Shown one piece after another: positions 18,513 to 27,941 of a DNA stretch of 46,416 nucleotides (its first letter is position 1; the number at the start of each line of letters is the position of its first letter). The stretch lies in assembly GCA_012514555.1 (NCBI GenBank), contig JAAZAB010000248.1, positions 1 to 46,416 of the forward strand. The letters are read 5' to 3'. The notes beneath the pieces were generated by a model, which saw only the letters and a program-made list of their open reading frames with translations, searched no databases and was not told where the DNA came from. This DNA is from Lentisphaerota bacterium (lineage in GTDB: Bacteria > Verrucomicrobiota > Kiritimatiellia > JAAZAB01). A program made the translations under genes and the position numbers.

Positions 18513-20063
18513 ATGGACGCGTGGATTGTTGGAGTTCTTGTCCTGCTCGCGGCAGGCTTGGGATATTTTGTAAGGCTGCTCATCGGCCGCTATTCCGTCA
18601 AATCCACGGAGCGCAGCGTGTCCGTCCGGGTCGAGGACGCAAAGCGCGGCGCCGACGCCATTCTCAAGGAGGCGGAGCTCCAGGCCAGGGCCGAGGTCAT
18701 CAAGGCCCGCGAGGAGTTCGAGCGCCAGATGAAGTCGCGGCGCGACGAAATGACCGCCCTGGAGGAAAAGATCGTCCAGAAGGAGCAGGGGCTCGACCGC
18801 AAGGTGGCGATGATAGACAAGAAATACCAGACAGCCGAGCAGAAGCAGGCCGAGCTGGAAAAAAAAGAGGAGGAGTTCCGGAAGGACCGGGACGCCCTTG
18901 ACAAGCTCATCGAGCAGGAAAAGACCAGGCTCCAGAGCGTCGCCGGCATGACCCAGGAGCAGGCCAGGCAGAACCTGCTCAGCCGCCTGACCGAGGAGAT
19001 CCGGGGCGAAACCGGCATGCTGATCCGGCGCATGCAGGAGGAGGCAAAGGAGACGGCCGAGCGCGAAGCCCGCAAGATCGTGGCCCTGGCCATTCAGCGC
19101 TATTCCGCCGGGCACGTCAGCGAATTGATGACAAGCACCGTCACGCTCGCCAACGACGAAATGAAAGGCCGCATCATCGGGCGCGAGGGCCGCAACATCC
19201 GCGCGCTGGAAGCCGCGACCGGGGTGGACCTGCTCGTTGACGACACGCCGGAGGCGGTGGTCATTTCCGCGTATGACCCGTACCGCCGGGAAATCGCGCG
19301 CCAGGCCCTCGAGCGCCTTGTCATGGACGGCCGCATTCATCCGGCGCGCATCGAGGAAATCGTCGCAAAGGTCAAGGAGGAAATGGAGGAAACCGCCCGC
19401 GCGGCCGGCGAAGAGGCGATATTCGGCTGCGGCCTGCAGGGTGTCGCGCCCGACATGGTGCGCGCCCTGGGGCGCCTGAAGTTCCGCAGCAGCTACACCC
19501 AGAACGTTCTCATGCACTCGCTGGAAGTGGCCCAGCTCATGGGCATCATGGCCGGAGAGCTCAGCCTGGATGTCACCCTTGCGAAGAGGATCGGCCTGTT
19601 TCACGACATCGGCAAGTCAATGGACAGCGAGGTCGAGGGCAGCCACGCCGTCATTGGCGCGGACTTCCTGCGCCGGCACGGCGAGACGCCCGTGCTTCTG
19701 AACGCCGTTGCCGCGCACCACAATGACGTGCCGCCGGAGGGCATCTACGCCATGCTCGCCGCCGCGGCGGACGCGATCTCCGCCGCCAGGCCCGGGGCGC
19801 GCTCCGAGACCTCGCAGATATACGTCAAGCGCCTGGAGCAGCTCGAAACGATCGCCAGCGGGTTCAAGGGCGTGGAGAAAAGCTATGCCATCCAGGCCGG
19901 CCGCGAGGTGCGGGTGCTCGTCGAGCCTGACAAGGTGGACGACGCCGGCGCCATGCACATGGCCAGGGACATCAGCAAGAAGATAGAGCAGGACCTCCAG
20001 TACCCGGGGCAGATCAAGGTGGTGGTGATCCGCGAAAAACGCTGCGTGGAATTTGCCAGGTAG
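18513..20063 (+). CDS. rny: Ribonuclease Y
   Basis: This is a 516-residue membrane-anchored endoribonuclease that starts mRNA decay. An N-terminal membrane helix (WIVGVLVLLAAGLGYFVRLL) leads into a long charged coiled coil (about residues 30-190). A KH domain (MKGRIIGREGRNIRALE) and an HD phosphohydrolase domain with HSLEVAQLMG and LFHDIGKSMD follow. GGAGG lies six bases before the ATG. Length and domain order match the family exactly. Confidence 0.97.
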   Translation: MDAWIVGVLVLLAAGLGYFVRLLIGRYSVKSTERSVSVRVEDAKRGADAILKEAELQARAEVIKAREEFERQMKSRRDEMTALEEKIVQKEQGLDRKVAMIDKKYQTAEQKQAELEKKEEEFRKDRDALDKLIEQEKTRLQSVAGMTQEQARQNLLSRLTEEIRGETGMLIRRMQEEAKETAEREARKIVALAIQRYSAGHVSELMTSTVTLANDEMKGRIIGREGRNIRALEAATGVDLLVDDTPEAVVISAYDPYRREIARQALERLVMDGRIHPARIEEIVAKVKEEMEETARAAGEEAIFGCGLQGVAPDMVRALGRLKFRSSYTQNVLMHSLEVAQLMGIMAGELSLDVTLAKRIGLFHDIGKSMDSEVEGSHAVIGADFLRRHGETPVLLNAVAAHHNDVPPEGIYAMLAAAADAISAARPGARSETSQIYVKRLEQLETIASGFKGVEKSYAIQAGREVRVLVEPDKVDDAGAMHMARDISKKIEQDLQYPGQIKVVVIREKRCVEFAR

Positions 20064-20119
20064 CGCGGCTGCCGCCATTGCCCGCCGCGGCGCGGCAAGC
20101 GCCGTGTAAAGGGGAGCGC

Positions 20120-21394
20120 ATGGAACTCAGCGCCGAAAAGCAGACGCCGGAAAAGGTTTACAAGGTCGCGGAACTCACGCGCCTTATCCGCGCCGTGCTC
20201 GAGGGCGAGCTCGGCGAGGTTTGGGTGGAAGGCGAGCTTTCGAACGTGCGCAAGCCCGCGTCGGGCCACTGGTATTTCACGCTGAAGGACGCCTCCGCCC
20301 AGCTCAGGTGCGTAATGTTCCGCGGCGACAGCAAGGGCGCCCAGGCCCAGCCCGAGGACGGCCTCAAGGTCCGGGTTTTCGGCCGGATCACCGTCTACGA
20401 GGCCGGCGGCCAGTACCAGCTCGTGGCCCGGAGGCTGCAGCCTGCCGGCCGCGGCGACCTCCAGGCCGCGTTCGAGGCGCTCAAGAAGAAGCTGAAAGAG
20501 GAGGGCCTGTTCGAGCCCGGGCGCAAGCGGCCCCTGCCCATGCTGCCGCGGCACATCGGCGTGGTGACCTCGCCCACGGGCGCGGCCATTCGCGACATAT
20601 TCAGCGTGCTGCTCCGCCGGTTCCCGAACATCCACCTGCTGCTCGCGCCGGTCAAGGTCCAGGGCGCCGGCGCGGCCGCCGAAATCGCGGCCGCAATAGA
20701 CGCCCTCAACGCGCGCGGCGGCCTGGACGTGCTCATCGTCGGCCGCGGCGGCGGAAGCCTCGAGGACCTCTGGCCGTTCAACGAGGAAATCGTGGCCCGC
20801 GCGATTGCGCGCTCGGCCGTTCCGGTCATTTCCGCGGTCGGGCACGAGATAGATTTCACCATCAGCGATTTCGTCGCGGACCTGCGCGCGCCGACGCCGT
20901 CGGCGGCCGCCGAGCTGGTGATAGGGCGCAAGGCCGATTTTGAGCGCGGCCTTTCCGGCCTGCTCGACCGGCTCGTCGGCGCGCTTAGCCGGCGCGCCCT
21001 TGAGTTCAGGGGCCGCTTTGACCGCGCCGCGGGAAGCTACGTGTTTCGCGAGCCGGGCAACCTCGCCGCGCGGGGCCGGGACCGCCTGGCCCGGCTCCGG
21101 CTCCAGCTGGCTTCGGAGCTGCGCCGCGCCCTCGCCTCCGCCCAGCAGAAAGCGGACGAGTACGATTTGCGGCTTGCGGCCTCCATGCGCGAGGCCTGCC
21201 GCACCCAGGCCCTGGTCCTGCGCAGGCACGAGGCGCAGCTGCGGGCTCTCAGCCCACTCGCCGTTCTCGAACGCGGATACAGCATGACGCTCCGGCACGA
21301 CGGACTGGTGGTGCGGTCGCCCGCCGACGTCTCGGCAGGGGATTGCATCAGCACCCGGCTGGCCGGGGGAACAATCGAATCGGAGGTTAAATGA
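20120..21394 (+). CDS. xseA: Exodeoxyribonuclease VII large subunit
   Basis: This 424-residue catalytic subunit of ExoVII degrades single-stranded DNA from both ends. It has an N-terminal OB fold (VWVEGELSNVRKPASGHWYF) and the catalytic-domain signature VGHEIDFTISDFVADLRAPT, followed by a helical region that wraps XseB. I start at ATG 20120 behind AAAGGGGAG; the ORF-track start 42 bp upstream has no ribosome-binding site. The stop overlaps xseB by 4 bp. Confidence 0.96.
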   Translation: MELSAEKQTPEKVYKVAELTRLIRAVLEGELGEVWVEGELSNVRKPASGHWYFTLKDASAQLRCVMFRGDSKGAQAQPEDGLKVRVFGRITVYEAGGQYQLVARRLQPAGRGDLQAAFEALKKKLKEEGLFEPGRKRPLPMLPRHIGVVTSPTGAAIRDIFSVLLRRFPNIHLLLAPVKVQGAGAAAEIAAAIDALNARGGLDVLIVGRGGGSLEDLWPFNEEIVARAIARSAVPVISAVGHEIDFTISDFVADLRAPTPSAAAELVIGRKADFERGLSGLLDRLVGALSRRALEFRGRFDRAAGSYVFREPGNLAARGRDRLARLRLQLASELRRALASAQQKADEYDLRLAASMREACRTQALVLRRHEAQLRALSPLAVLERGYSMTLRHDGLVVRSPADVSAGDCISTRLAGGTIESEVK

Positions 21395-21705
21395 CCATGA
21401 GCAAGGCGGCGGTGAAACAGGCTGAGCGCAGCCCCGGCTTCGAGGCGTCCCTGGAGCGCCTGGAAGCGCTTGTCAAGGAGATGGAAGGCGGCCAGCTCAG
21501 CCTGGAGAAAATGATGGCCCATTTCGAGGAAGGCATGCGCCTGGTCCGGGTGTGCTCCGCAAGGCTGAACGAGGTCGAGCAGAAAATCGAGCAGCTTGTC
21601 AAGAAGGGCGAGGCCATGGCGGCCGAGCCGTTCGACCCGGGCAGCCTGCCCGGGGACGCCGCCGCCTCGGAGGTCCGGGACGGCGATGCCCGGGGTCCAA
21701 TGTAA
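21391..21705 (+). CDS. xseB: Exodeoxyribonuclease VII small subunit
   Basis: This is a 104-residue ExoVII small subunit. The helical core SFEASLERLEALVKEMEGG-like segment (here GFEASLERLEALVKEMEGG) and LEKMMAHFEEGMRLVRVC are canonical. The last 30 residues are an acidic, glycine-rich tail beyond the usual ~75-80 residue core. The start overlaps xseA (ATGA) and dxs begins three bases after its stop. Confidence 0.95.
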   Translation: MTMSKAAVKQAERSPGFEASLERLEALVKEMEGGQLSLEKMMAHFEEGMRLVRVCSARLNEVEQKIEQLVKKGEAMAAEPFDPGSLPGDAAASEVRDGDARGPM

Positions 21706-21708
21706 TCC

Positions 21709-23586
21709 ATGTCAGACCTGCTTTCAAAAATAGACTGCCCTGGCGATCTTAAGAAACTTCCGGCGGACCAGCTTCCGCTGCTGGCCCGGGAAATACGGGA
21801 GCTCATCATCCGCACCGTGAGCCGGACGGGCGGGCATCTTGCGGCAAACCTGGGCGCCGTGGAAATGACCATGGCGCTCCTGCGTGTTTTCGATCCGCCC
21901 GCGGACAAGCTGGTCTGGGACGTGAGCCACCAGGCTTACACCTATAAAATTCTCACCGGCCGGCGGGAGGCATTTTCGACCCTGCGCCAGACAGGCGGGC
22001 TTTCAGGCTTCCTGCGCCGGGCCGAAAGCCCTTTCGACGCGTTCGGCGCGGGGCATGCCGGCACCGCGATATCCGCCGCCCTGGGCATGGCCGTGGCGCG
22101 CGATCGCAAGGGCGGCGCCGGGCACGTGGTTGCGGTTGTGGGCGACGCGGCGATCGGCTGCGGGATTTCGCTCGAGGCGCTCAATAACGTGGCGTCCTCC
22201 ACCAGGCGCTTCATTCTTGTCCTGAACGACAACAAGATGTCCATTTCCGCCAATGTGGGCGCCTTCTCCCGCTACCTTGGGCGCATGCTTGCCCACCCGA
22301 AGTACAACCGGTGGAAGAGCCGCATGGAAAGCTTCGCCCGGACGAAGCTGGGCATGGGTTGGGTGCGCCAGTTCTACCTCCGCCTGGAAGAGGCGGTCAA
22401 GACCTTCTTTCTTCGCAGCGGGTTCTTCGAGAAGCTCGGGTTCCGCTACATCGGGCCGATCGACGGGCACGACTTCGCGCACCTCGCCTCGGCGTTCGAA
22501 ACCGCACGCAATTCCGACGAGCCCGTCATCCTGCACGTGTCCACGCAGAAGGGGCGCGGCTATCCCTATGCCGAGGACGAGCCCGAAGCGTGGCACGGCA
22601 CCGGCGCGTTCGAAGCCGCCACGGGCCGCCCGCTGGCGCCGGCCGCGGCGCCGCGCTATTCCGAAATCTTCGGCGCCGCGCTCGAGCGCCTCGGCCGCGA
22701 CGACGACCGCATTGTGGCGATCACTGCCGCCATGGCGTCGGGCACCGGGCTTTCCGGGTTCGCGAAGAAATTCCCGGGCCGGTTTTTCGACGTGGGCATC
22801 TCTGAGGAGCACGCGATTGTCTTTGCCGCCGGCCTGGCCTGCGAAGGATTTATGCCGGTCGTGGCAATGTATTCGACTTTTCTCCAGCGCGCCGTGGACT
22901 ACGTGATTCACGACGTCTGCCTCCAGGATTTGCCGGTCATCTTCTGCCTGGACCGGGCAGGGCTCGTCGGCGACGACGGGCCCACGCACCACGGGCTTTA
23001 TGACATTCCCATGCTTCGGTCAATCCCGAACCTGGCCATCATGCAGCCGAAGGATGAAGCCGAACTGGCCAACCTCCTGTTTTCAGCCGTCTGCCGCGCG
23101 AAGCCGGCCGCGGTCAGGTACCCGCGGGGTTCCGGGCCCGGCGCGCCGATGCCGGGGGAATTCGAGGAAATCCCGTTCGGCAAGGCCGAGGTGCTTCTGC
23201 CCGGCTCAGCCGCACAGGTCTGGGCGCTGGGCGACCAGGTCCCGCTCGGCAGGGCGGTGTGCGGCCGGCTGCGCGATGCCGGCATCGACGCGGGGCTCGT
23301 CAACCCGCGGTTTGTCAAGCCGCTCGATTCCGCTCTTCTTCGCGAGCAAGCCTCTCGCGCATCCCTGTTTGTGACGATCGAGAACGGCGCCGTGACGGGC
23401 GGCTTTGGCTCGATCGTGGGAGACGAGCTCGCAATGGCCGGCTATCGCGGCCGCCGCCTGGCGTTTGGATGGCCGGATGTTTTTGTGCCCCACGGCTCGT
23501 TCCGGGACATGTCTGAGCGCCACGGGCTGACCGCGGCGGCAATCGCGGACGCCGCGCTGAAAGCCGTTCCCGGGCCGGGACTGTGA
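21709..23586 (+). CDS. dxs: 1-deoxy-D-xylulose-5-phosphate synthase
   Basis: This 625-residue thiamine-diphosphate enzyme makes DXP from pyruvate and glyceraldehyde-3-phosphate, the first step of the MEP isoprenoid pathway. Diagnostic segments include DVSHQAYTYKILTGRR, FRYIGPIDGHD, ISEEHAIVFAAGLA and DRAGLVGDDGPTHHGLYDI. Two changes from the usual consensus are visible: the ThDP motif reads GDA (residues 145-147) instead of GDG, and GHSSTSIS is GHAGTAIS. The downstream NDNKMSIS is normal. The xseA-xseB-dxs-tlyA-nadK order is a common bacterial cluster. Confidence 0.95.
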   Translation: MSDLLSKIDCPGDLKKLPADQLPLLAREIRELIIRTVSRTGGHLAANLGAVEMTMALLRVFDPPADKLVWDVSHQAYTYKILTGRREAFSTLRQTGGLSGFLRRAESPFDAFGAGHAGTAISAALGMAVARDRKGGAGHVVAVVGDAAIGCGISLEALNNVASSTRRFILVLNDNKMSISANVGAFSRYLGRMLAHPKYNRWKSRMESFARTKLGMGWVRQFYLRLEEAVKTFFLRSGFFEKLGFRYIGPIDGHDFAHLASAFETARNSDEPVILHVSTQKGRGYPYAEDEPEAWHGTGAFEAATGRPLAPAAAPRYSEIFGAALERLGRDDDRIVAITAAMASGTGLSGFAKKFPGRFFDVGISEEHAIVFAAGLACEGFMPVVAMYSTFLQRAVDYVIHDVCLQDLPVIFCLDRAGLVGDDGPTHHGLYDIPMLRSIPNLAIMQPKDEAELANLLFSAVCRAKPAAVRYPRGSGPGAPMPGEFEEIPFGKAEVLLPGSAAQVWALGDQVPLGRAVCGRLRDAGIDAGLVNPRFVKPLDSALLREQASRASLFVTIENGAVTGGFGSIVGDELAMAGYRGRRLAFGWPDVFVPHGSFRDMSERHGLTAAAIADAALKAVPGPGL

Positions 23587-23764
23587 ATCCGGGGCCTGGC
23601 GGCGCCGAACGAACTTTCCTTTTGGATGGGAGCAAGCCAAGCACCGGCGGGAGGCGAGTGAGTGCCGCGTCTCCGCCGTTCTGTAAAAAAGTATCGTTGA
23701 TTTTTCAAACGCAAAATCCGGGCTAAAAAATGAAACCGGGCCTTCAATGCGGCCCGCGGGTTCC

Positions 23765-24529
23765 ATGAAGAAGGAAGCGTCACTACGGCGTCAGCGGCTT
23801 GATCTGCTGCTTGTGGAGCGCGGCCTGGCCGGGAGCAGGCAGAGCGCGCAGGCGTTGATTCTTGCCGGCGCGGTCCGCGTAAATGGTCAGCCGGCGGCCA
23901 AGGCCGGCCGGCCGGCATCCGCCTCCGACGTCATCGAGGTGCGGGATGCCGCCCGATTCGTCGGGCGCGGCGGCGAAAAGCTCGAGCATGCCATGTCCTT
24001 TTTCCGGATCGAGGTGCGGGGGCTGGTATGCTTGGACGTCGGCGCTTCAACAGGCGGGTTCACGGATTGCCTGCTCCAGCGCGGCGCCCTGCGAGTCATT
24101 GCCGTTGACGTGGGCCGGGGCCAGATGCATTGGAGGCTGCGCCGGGACCCGCGCGTGCTCCTGATCGAGCGATGCAATGCCCGCAACCTGAAGCCGGGGG
24201 ACCTGCCGGAGCAGCCCTCGTTCGCGGCCGTGGACGTCTCGTTCATCTCGCTTTCGAAAATCCTGCCCGCCCTGCATTCGGTCTTGCGGACTCCCGCGGA
24301 AATCGTTACGTTGATCAAACCTCAATTCGAAGCCGGAAGAGACCATGTCTGCCGGGGCGGCGTGGTCCGCGACGAGGCGGTGCGAAGCGCCGTTGTCGCG
24401 GAGGCCCGCGCCTTCGGTGAAACCAGGCTGGGCTGGGAATGGCGCGGCGTGTGCGAATCGCCCCTTCTCGGGCCGGCCGGCAACGTGGAGTTTCTGGCAT
24501 ATTGGCGCAAAAGGGAGCCCTCTGCATGA
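23765..24529 (+). CDS. tlyA: TlyA-family rRNA 2'-O-methyltransferase (S4 + FtsJ domains)
   Basis: This protein has an S4 RNA-binding domain (RLDLLLVERGLAGSRQSAQA) and a Rossmann methyltransferase domain with the SAM motif CLDVGASTGGFTDCLLQRGA. VDVSFISL and LIKPQFEAGRD are typical of TlyA, which in mycobacteria methylates 16S and 23S rRNA. I prefer ATG 23765 (MKKEASLRRQ); ATG 23747 is an in-frame alternative, and neither has a clear ribosome-binding site. A 160-180 bp gap with an AT-rich run precedes it. The stop overlaps nadK by 4 bp. Confidence 0.92.
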   Translation: MKKEASLRRQRLDLLLVERGLAGSRQSAQALILAGAVRVNGQPAAKAGRPASASDVIEVRDAARFVGRGGEKLEHAMSFFRIEVRGLVCLDVGASTGGFTDCLLQRGALRVIAVDVGRGQMHWRLRRDPRVLLIERCNARNLKPGDLPEQPSFAAVDVSFISLSKILPALHSVLRTPAEIVTLIKPQFEAGRDHVCRGGVVRDEAVRSAVVAEARAFGETRLGWEWRGVCESPLLGPAGNVEFLAYWRKREPSA

Positions 24530-25386
24530 GAACCTTTGGAATACTCGCCAACTGCGACAAGCCGACCGCGCCGGAAACGCTCCGGCGCATCGAGCGCAAG
24601 GCCGCCGCTCTTGGCCTGCGCCTTGTCGTATGCGGCCGGGCCGGGCAACACGTGCCTTCGGCGGAAACCGTGCCCGAGGAGGCGATCGGGCATTCCGCTG
24701 ACGCGCTCATGGTGCTGGGCGGCGACGGCACGATGCTCCGCGCGGTGCGCGTCCTGCAGGGCGCGCAGACGCCAATCATCGGCGTGAACCTCGGCAGCCT
24801 CGGCTTTCTCGCCAGCGTGACGCAGGAAAAAGTTGAGGACGCGCTCGATTGCATTGTGGAAGGCCGCTGCTCCATACAGGAACGCGCTGTTGCCGACGGA
24901 ATTGTCATGCGCGACGGCCGCGAGATCAGCCGGTACCGGGCCGTGAACGACATGGTGATTGACCGCGGGGCCTCCTCCCGCATCGTCAGCCTCCACCTCA
25001 CCATTGACGAGGCCGAGGTAATCGACAGCCAGTGTGACGGCCTGATTCTCGCCACCCCGACCGGCAGCACGGGCCACAACCTTTCCGCCGGCGGCCCGGT
25101 AATTCATCCTGCATCGGCCGTTTTTGTCATCACCCTGATTTGCCCGCACGCGCTCAGCGTACGGCCCATAGTGGTGCCCGACTCCAGGCGCATTGCCGTG
25201 GATATCGCCAGGTGTTCGGGCGATATCCGGCTGGCCGTTGACGGCCAGACCGGCGAGGCGCTCCGGGCCGGCGACCGCATCGAGTTCTCGCGCAGCGGCG
25301 CGGGCGCAAGGTTCATCATGTTGCCGGGCTCGAATTATTTCTCCATACTCCGCCAGAAGCTGCACCTGCGCGGGTCCAGCGTGTGA
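24526..25386 (+). CDS. nadK: NAD kinase
   Basis: This 286-residue NAD kinase makes NADP from NAD and ATP or polyphosphate. The GGDGTMLRAVR motif, the NLGSLGFLA segment and the glycine-rich ATPTGSTGHNLSAGGP are diagnostic; the last has GH where AY is usual. ATG 24526 overlaps the tlyA stop (ATGA); the longer ORF-track start lies within tlyA. It ends 15 bp before the next gene. Confidence 0.95.
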   Translation: MRTFGILANCDKPTAPETLRRIERKAAALGLRLVVCGRAGQHVPSAETVPEEAIGHSADALMVLGGDGTMLRAVRVLQGAQTPIIGVNLGSLGFLASVTQEKVEDALDCIVEGRCSIQERAVADGIVMRDGREISRYRAVNDMVIDRGASSRIVSLHLTIDEAEVIDSQCDGLILATPTGSTGHNLSAGGPVIHPASAVFVITLICPHALSVRPIVVPDSRRIAVDIARCSGDIRLAVDGQTGEALRAGDRIEFSRSGAGARFIMLPGSNYFSILRQKLHLRGSSV

Positions 25387-25401
25387 GCGAGGCTTAAGGC
25401 C

Positions 25402-27930
25402 ATGCCCGTTCGCCGTGTCATGCTGATTTCATTTCTGCTGGCCCTTGCATTCTGGGCCGCGGCCCTGTGGCCCGCGCCGAAGTTCCTGTTCAGCGGCATT
25501 CCTAACGGGACAAGGCCGGAGAAATTCGGCGGCCGCGAGATGGCGCCGGGCGACCCGCTTCAGCTTCTCTACCATTTCAATCTCGCGCGCCAGGCGATAG
25601 CGGGGCGCATTCCCCTGTTCCACGATGTCTACGAGTTCAACACGGGCGATGACAGGGATTGCCGCTCGTTCGATTCGTACTATATTCCGTTCTCACTCCT
25701 GCACGCCGCCGCCGCACCAATCTCGGAGGCGTTCGGGTACCAGCTTGCCGGATTCTTCTCGCTCTGGATGAGCTGCCTGTTCATGTGGCTGCTGGCGAGA
25801 CGGTTTGTCGGCGGAGATTTCCTCCCGGCTGTCGCCGCGCTCGCGGGCATGGCCTTCCCGTATCGGGTCATGACGTTCCTCATGGGCAGTCCCACGGGTT
25901 TCGGGATTTGCTGGGTCCCGCTTCTTCTCTACGGGCTGGATTGCGCCATCCGCGACGGGTCCTGGAAAGGCGGGCTTGTTGCCGGCCTTGCTGTTTTCGC
26001 GGCGGCAATGGGCGATCTGCATGTCTTTTATTTCAGCGTCATTGCCATGCCTGCCTGGGCAATCCTGGTCTGGCTTGTCGGCTATGGGCCCGAATGGAAG
26101 TCGCCGGATGCCTGGCGCCGCCTGGGCCTGGCCCTGATCCCGTTTCTCCTGTTCCTCGCGCTTTCCGGCCTCTATGCCTGGGGCTTCAGCCAGGCTATCG
26201 GCGAGTCGGGCATGGCCCGGGGCCGGACCTGGGGCGAAATCCGCAACTTTTCGCCCACATGGACCGGGTTCTTCGATCCGGGCGCGTCGGGCTTGAACAG
26301 CCAGGTATATCTTGGCCGTGTTCTCGTCGCCGCCGTGGCTTGCGGATGGTGCCTGGGCCTGGCCCGCTATCGCTGGTTTGCCGGCCCTGAACGCCGCGCG
26401 TTCTGGATGCTGACCGTCCTTTGTCTCGGCGGGGTCGCGATGGCGTTCCTGGCCCTGGGCCCGCGCGGCCCATGGCATGGCAGGCTGTTCGAACTATGCC
26501 GCGGGACAATTCCCATGTACACCATGATCCGGCAGCCGGCGAAGGTGTTTGCGCTCATGCCCGCGCTCGCCGCGCTTGCCCTGGCATTTTCCGTCGGCCT
26601 GCTGTGGATTCGGGTCCAAAACCGGACGGCGCGGCGGGTTGTCCTGTGCGCGCTCGGCCTTGCCGTTGTTTTCGACTATTGCCGGAATATCCGGCCCGCC
26701 TTCTGCATTCTGAAACCGGACCGTGGCGCATACCATGCGGCAGCCGAAGACGCTGCAAAGGATTCCTCGCTTCCGCGCGCGCTCGTAATCCCCCTCTGGC
26801 CCGGGGATTCCCATTACGCCTCCGTGTACCTGCACCACGCCATGCACGCCGGGGTGCGCATGCTCAACGGTTATGCGCCCAAGATTCGGCGCGGCTATTT
26901 CGAAGACGTTTTCAAGCGCTACGAGAGCGTCAATTCCGGCTGGCTCGACGATGCCCAGGCCCAGTCGCTGCTCTCCTCCGGGGTGCGTTACATCATCCTG
27001 CATGAAGACCTGTTCCCGGAAAAAGTCAGCCCGTTCCCCTCCGCGTTCACGCTCCACCGCTTCCTCAACCATCCGCGCCTGCGCCTGCTGGCCCAGGATG
27101 AGACGGTTTGGACGTTCAGGCTTCTCGAACGGCCGGAGCCCGGGCCGGCAATGGCCGCGGACTGGGACGTTTTCTTCCCCGCCCTGCGCAAGGACACCCT
27201 GCTGGCGAGCGCGGACCGGAAGGCTCAAGCCGGGCGGGGCGGCGGCGCAGTGATTGTCCTCGATGCGACCGGCGCCGGAGCGGTCACTGCGCGGGGGGTG
27301 GCGCTCGGGCCCGGCGTCGGTTTCCAATGGCTCTTGCGGGCGCAAGGGCAGGGGAGTGTGAGCATGGCCGCGGCGCTTCCTGATCGCACCCTGGAGCCGG
27401 TCATACGCCCTTGTTCTTCCGACTGGCGCTGGCTCAAGAGCGATTTCAGGGCGCCCAAATTCGGGCCCTTCAGGCTGTCAGTCGCCCTGGACTCCGGCGT
27501 TGCAACCCTTGATTCCGCCTGCCTTCTTGCCGGCGACTGGACCCCGCCTGGGCCCGGCTCGAGCATCAGCTTTCCGGCGGCCTTGTTCTTTCACTCCGGC
27601 CACACGGACCTTGCGGGCGGCGGCGTGTGCTTCAGGCGCATGCGCGATGCCGAGGGGCCGGCCTTGTACGGCCCCAGGCTGCCTTTCGAGCCGGGCCGAT
27701 ACCGCGTGTTCCTTGACGTCGAAACGGATGCGACCGCCGGCGTTATCCTGGGCCGGGTCCGGGTTCAATGGAATGACCGTGAGGAGCGGCCATGGATTGA
27801 CCTTGCGGCCGGCCGGCACACGCGCCTGGATTTCACGCAGGAGGAAAACCTGCCAGTCACTTTCGTCTTCGCCTATTCCCGGGAAGCGGACATGCGCATC
27901 AACCGCATCGCGTTCGCGCGGCTCCCCTGA
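25402..27930 (+). CDS. Large multi-pass membrane protein, GT-C/YfhO-like
   Basis: This 842-residue protein has about a dozen predicted membrane helices in residues 1-430 and a soluble C-terminal half. The first external loop is rich in acidic residues (PGDPLQLLYHFN). The segment IPMYTMIRQPAKVFALMP resembles the conserved RxPxRF-type loop of YfhO and other polyprenol-sugar glycosyltransferases of the GT-C fold. Residues ~600-842 look like beta-rich domains, ending in text like that of carbohydrate-binding modules; this is inference. The probable role is sugar transfer at the envelope. It follows nadK by 15 bp and may be cotranscribed. Confidence 0.65.
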   Translation: MPVRRVMLISFLLALAFWAAALWPAPKFLFSGIPNGTRPEKFGGREMAPGDPLQLLYHFNLARQAIAGRIPLFHDVYEFNTGDDRDCRSFDSYYIPFSLLHAAAAPISEAFGYQLAGFFSLWMSCLFMWLLARRFVGGDFLPAVAALAGMAFPYRVMTFLMGSPTGFGICWVPLLLYGLDCAIRDGSWKGGLVAGLAVFAAAMGDLHVFYFSVIAMPAWAILVWLVGYGPEWKSPDAWRRLGLALIPFLLFLALSGLYAWGFSQAIGESGMARGRTWGEIRNFSPTWTGFFDPGASGLNSQVYLGRVLVAAVACGWCLGLARYRWFAGPERRAFWMLTVLCLGGVAMAFLALGPRGPWHGRLFELCRGTIPMYTMIRQPAKVFALMPALAALALAFSVGLLWIRVQNRTARRVVLCALGLAVVFDYCRNIRPAFCILKPDRGAYHAAAEDAAKDSSLPRALVIPLWPGDSHYASVYLHHAMHAGVRMLNGYAPKIRRGYFEDVFKRYESVNSGWLDDAQAQSLLSSGVRYIILHEDLFPEKVSPFPSAFTLHRFLNHPRLRLLAQDETVWTFRLLERPEPGPAMAADWDVFFPALRKDTLLASADRKAQAGRGGGAVIVLDATGAGAVTARGVALGPGVGFQWLLRAQGQGSVSMAAALPDRTLEPVIRPCSSDWRWLKSDFRAPKFGPFRLSVALDSGVATLDSACLLAGDWTPPGPGSSISFPAALFFHSGHTDLAGGGVCFRRMRDAEGPALYGPRLPFEPGRYRVFLDVETDATAGVILGRVRVQWNDREERPWIDLAAGRHTRLDFTQEENLPVTFVFAYSREADMRINRIAFARLP

Positions 27931-27941
27931 ATTTAACCTAT

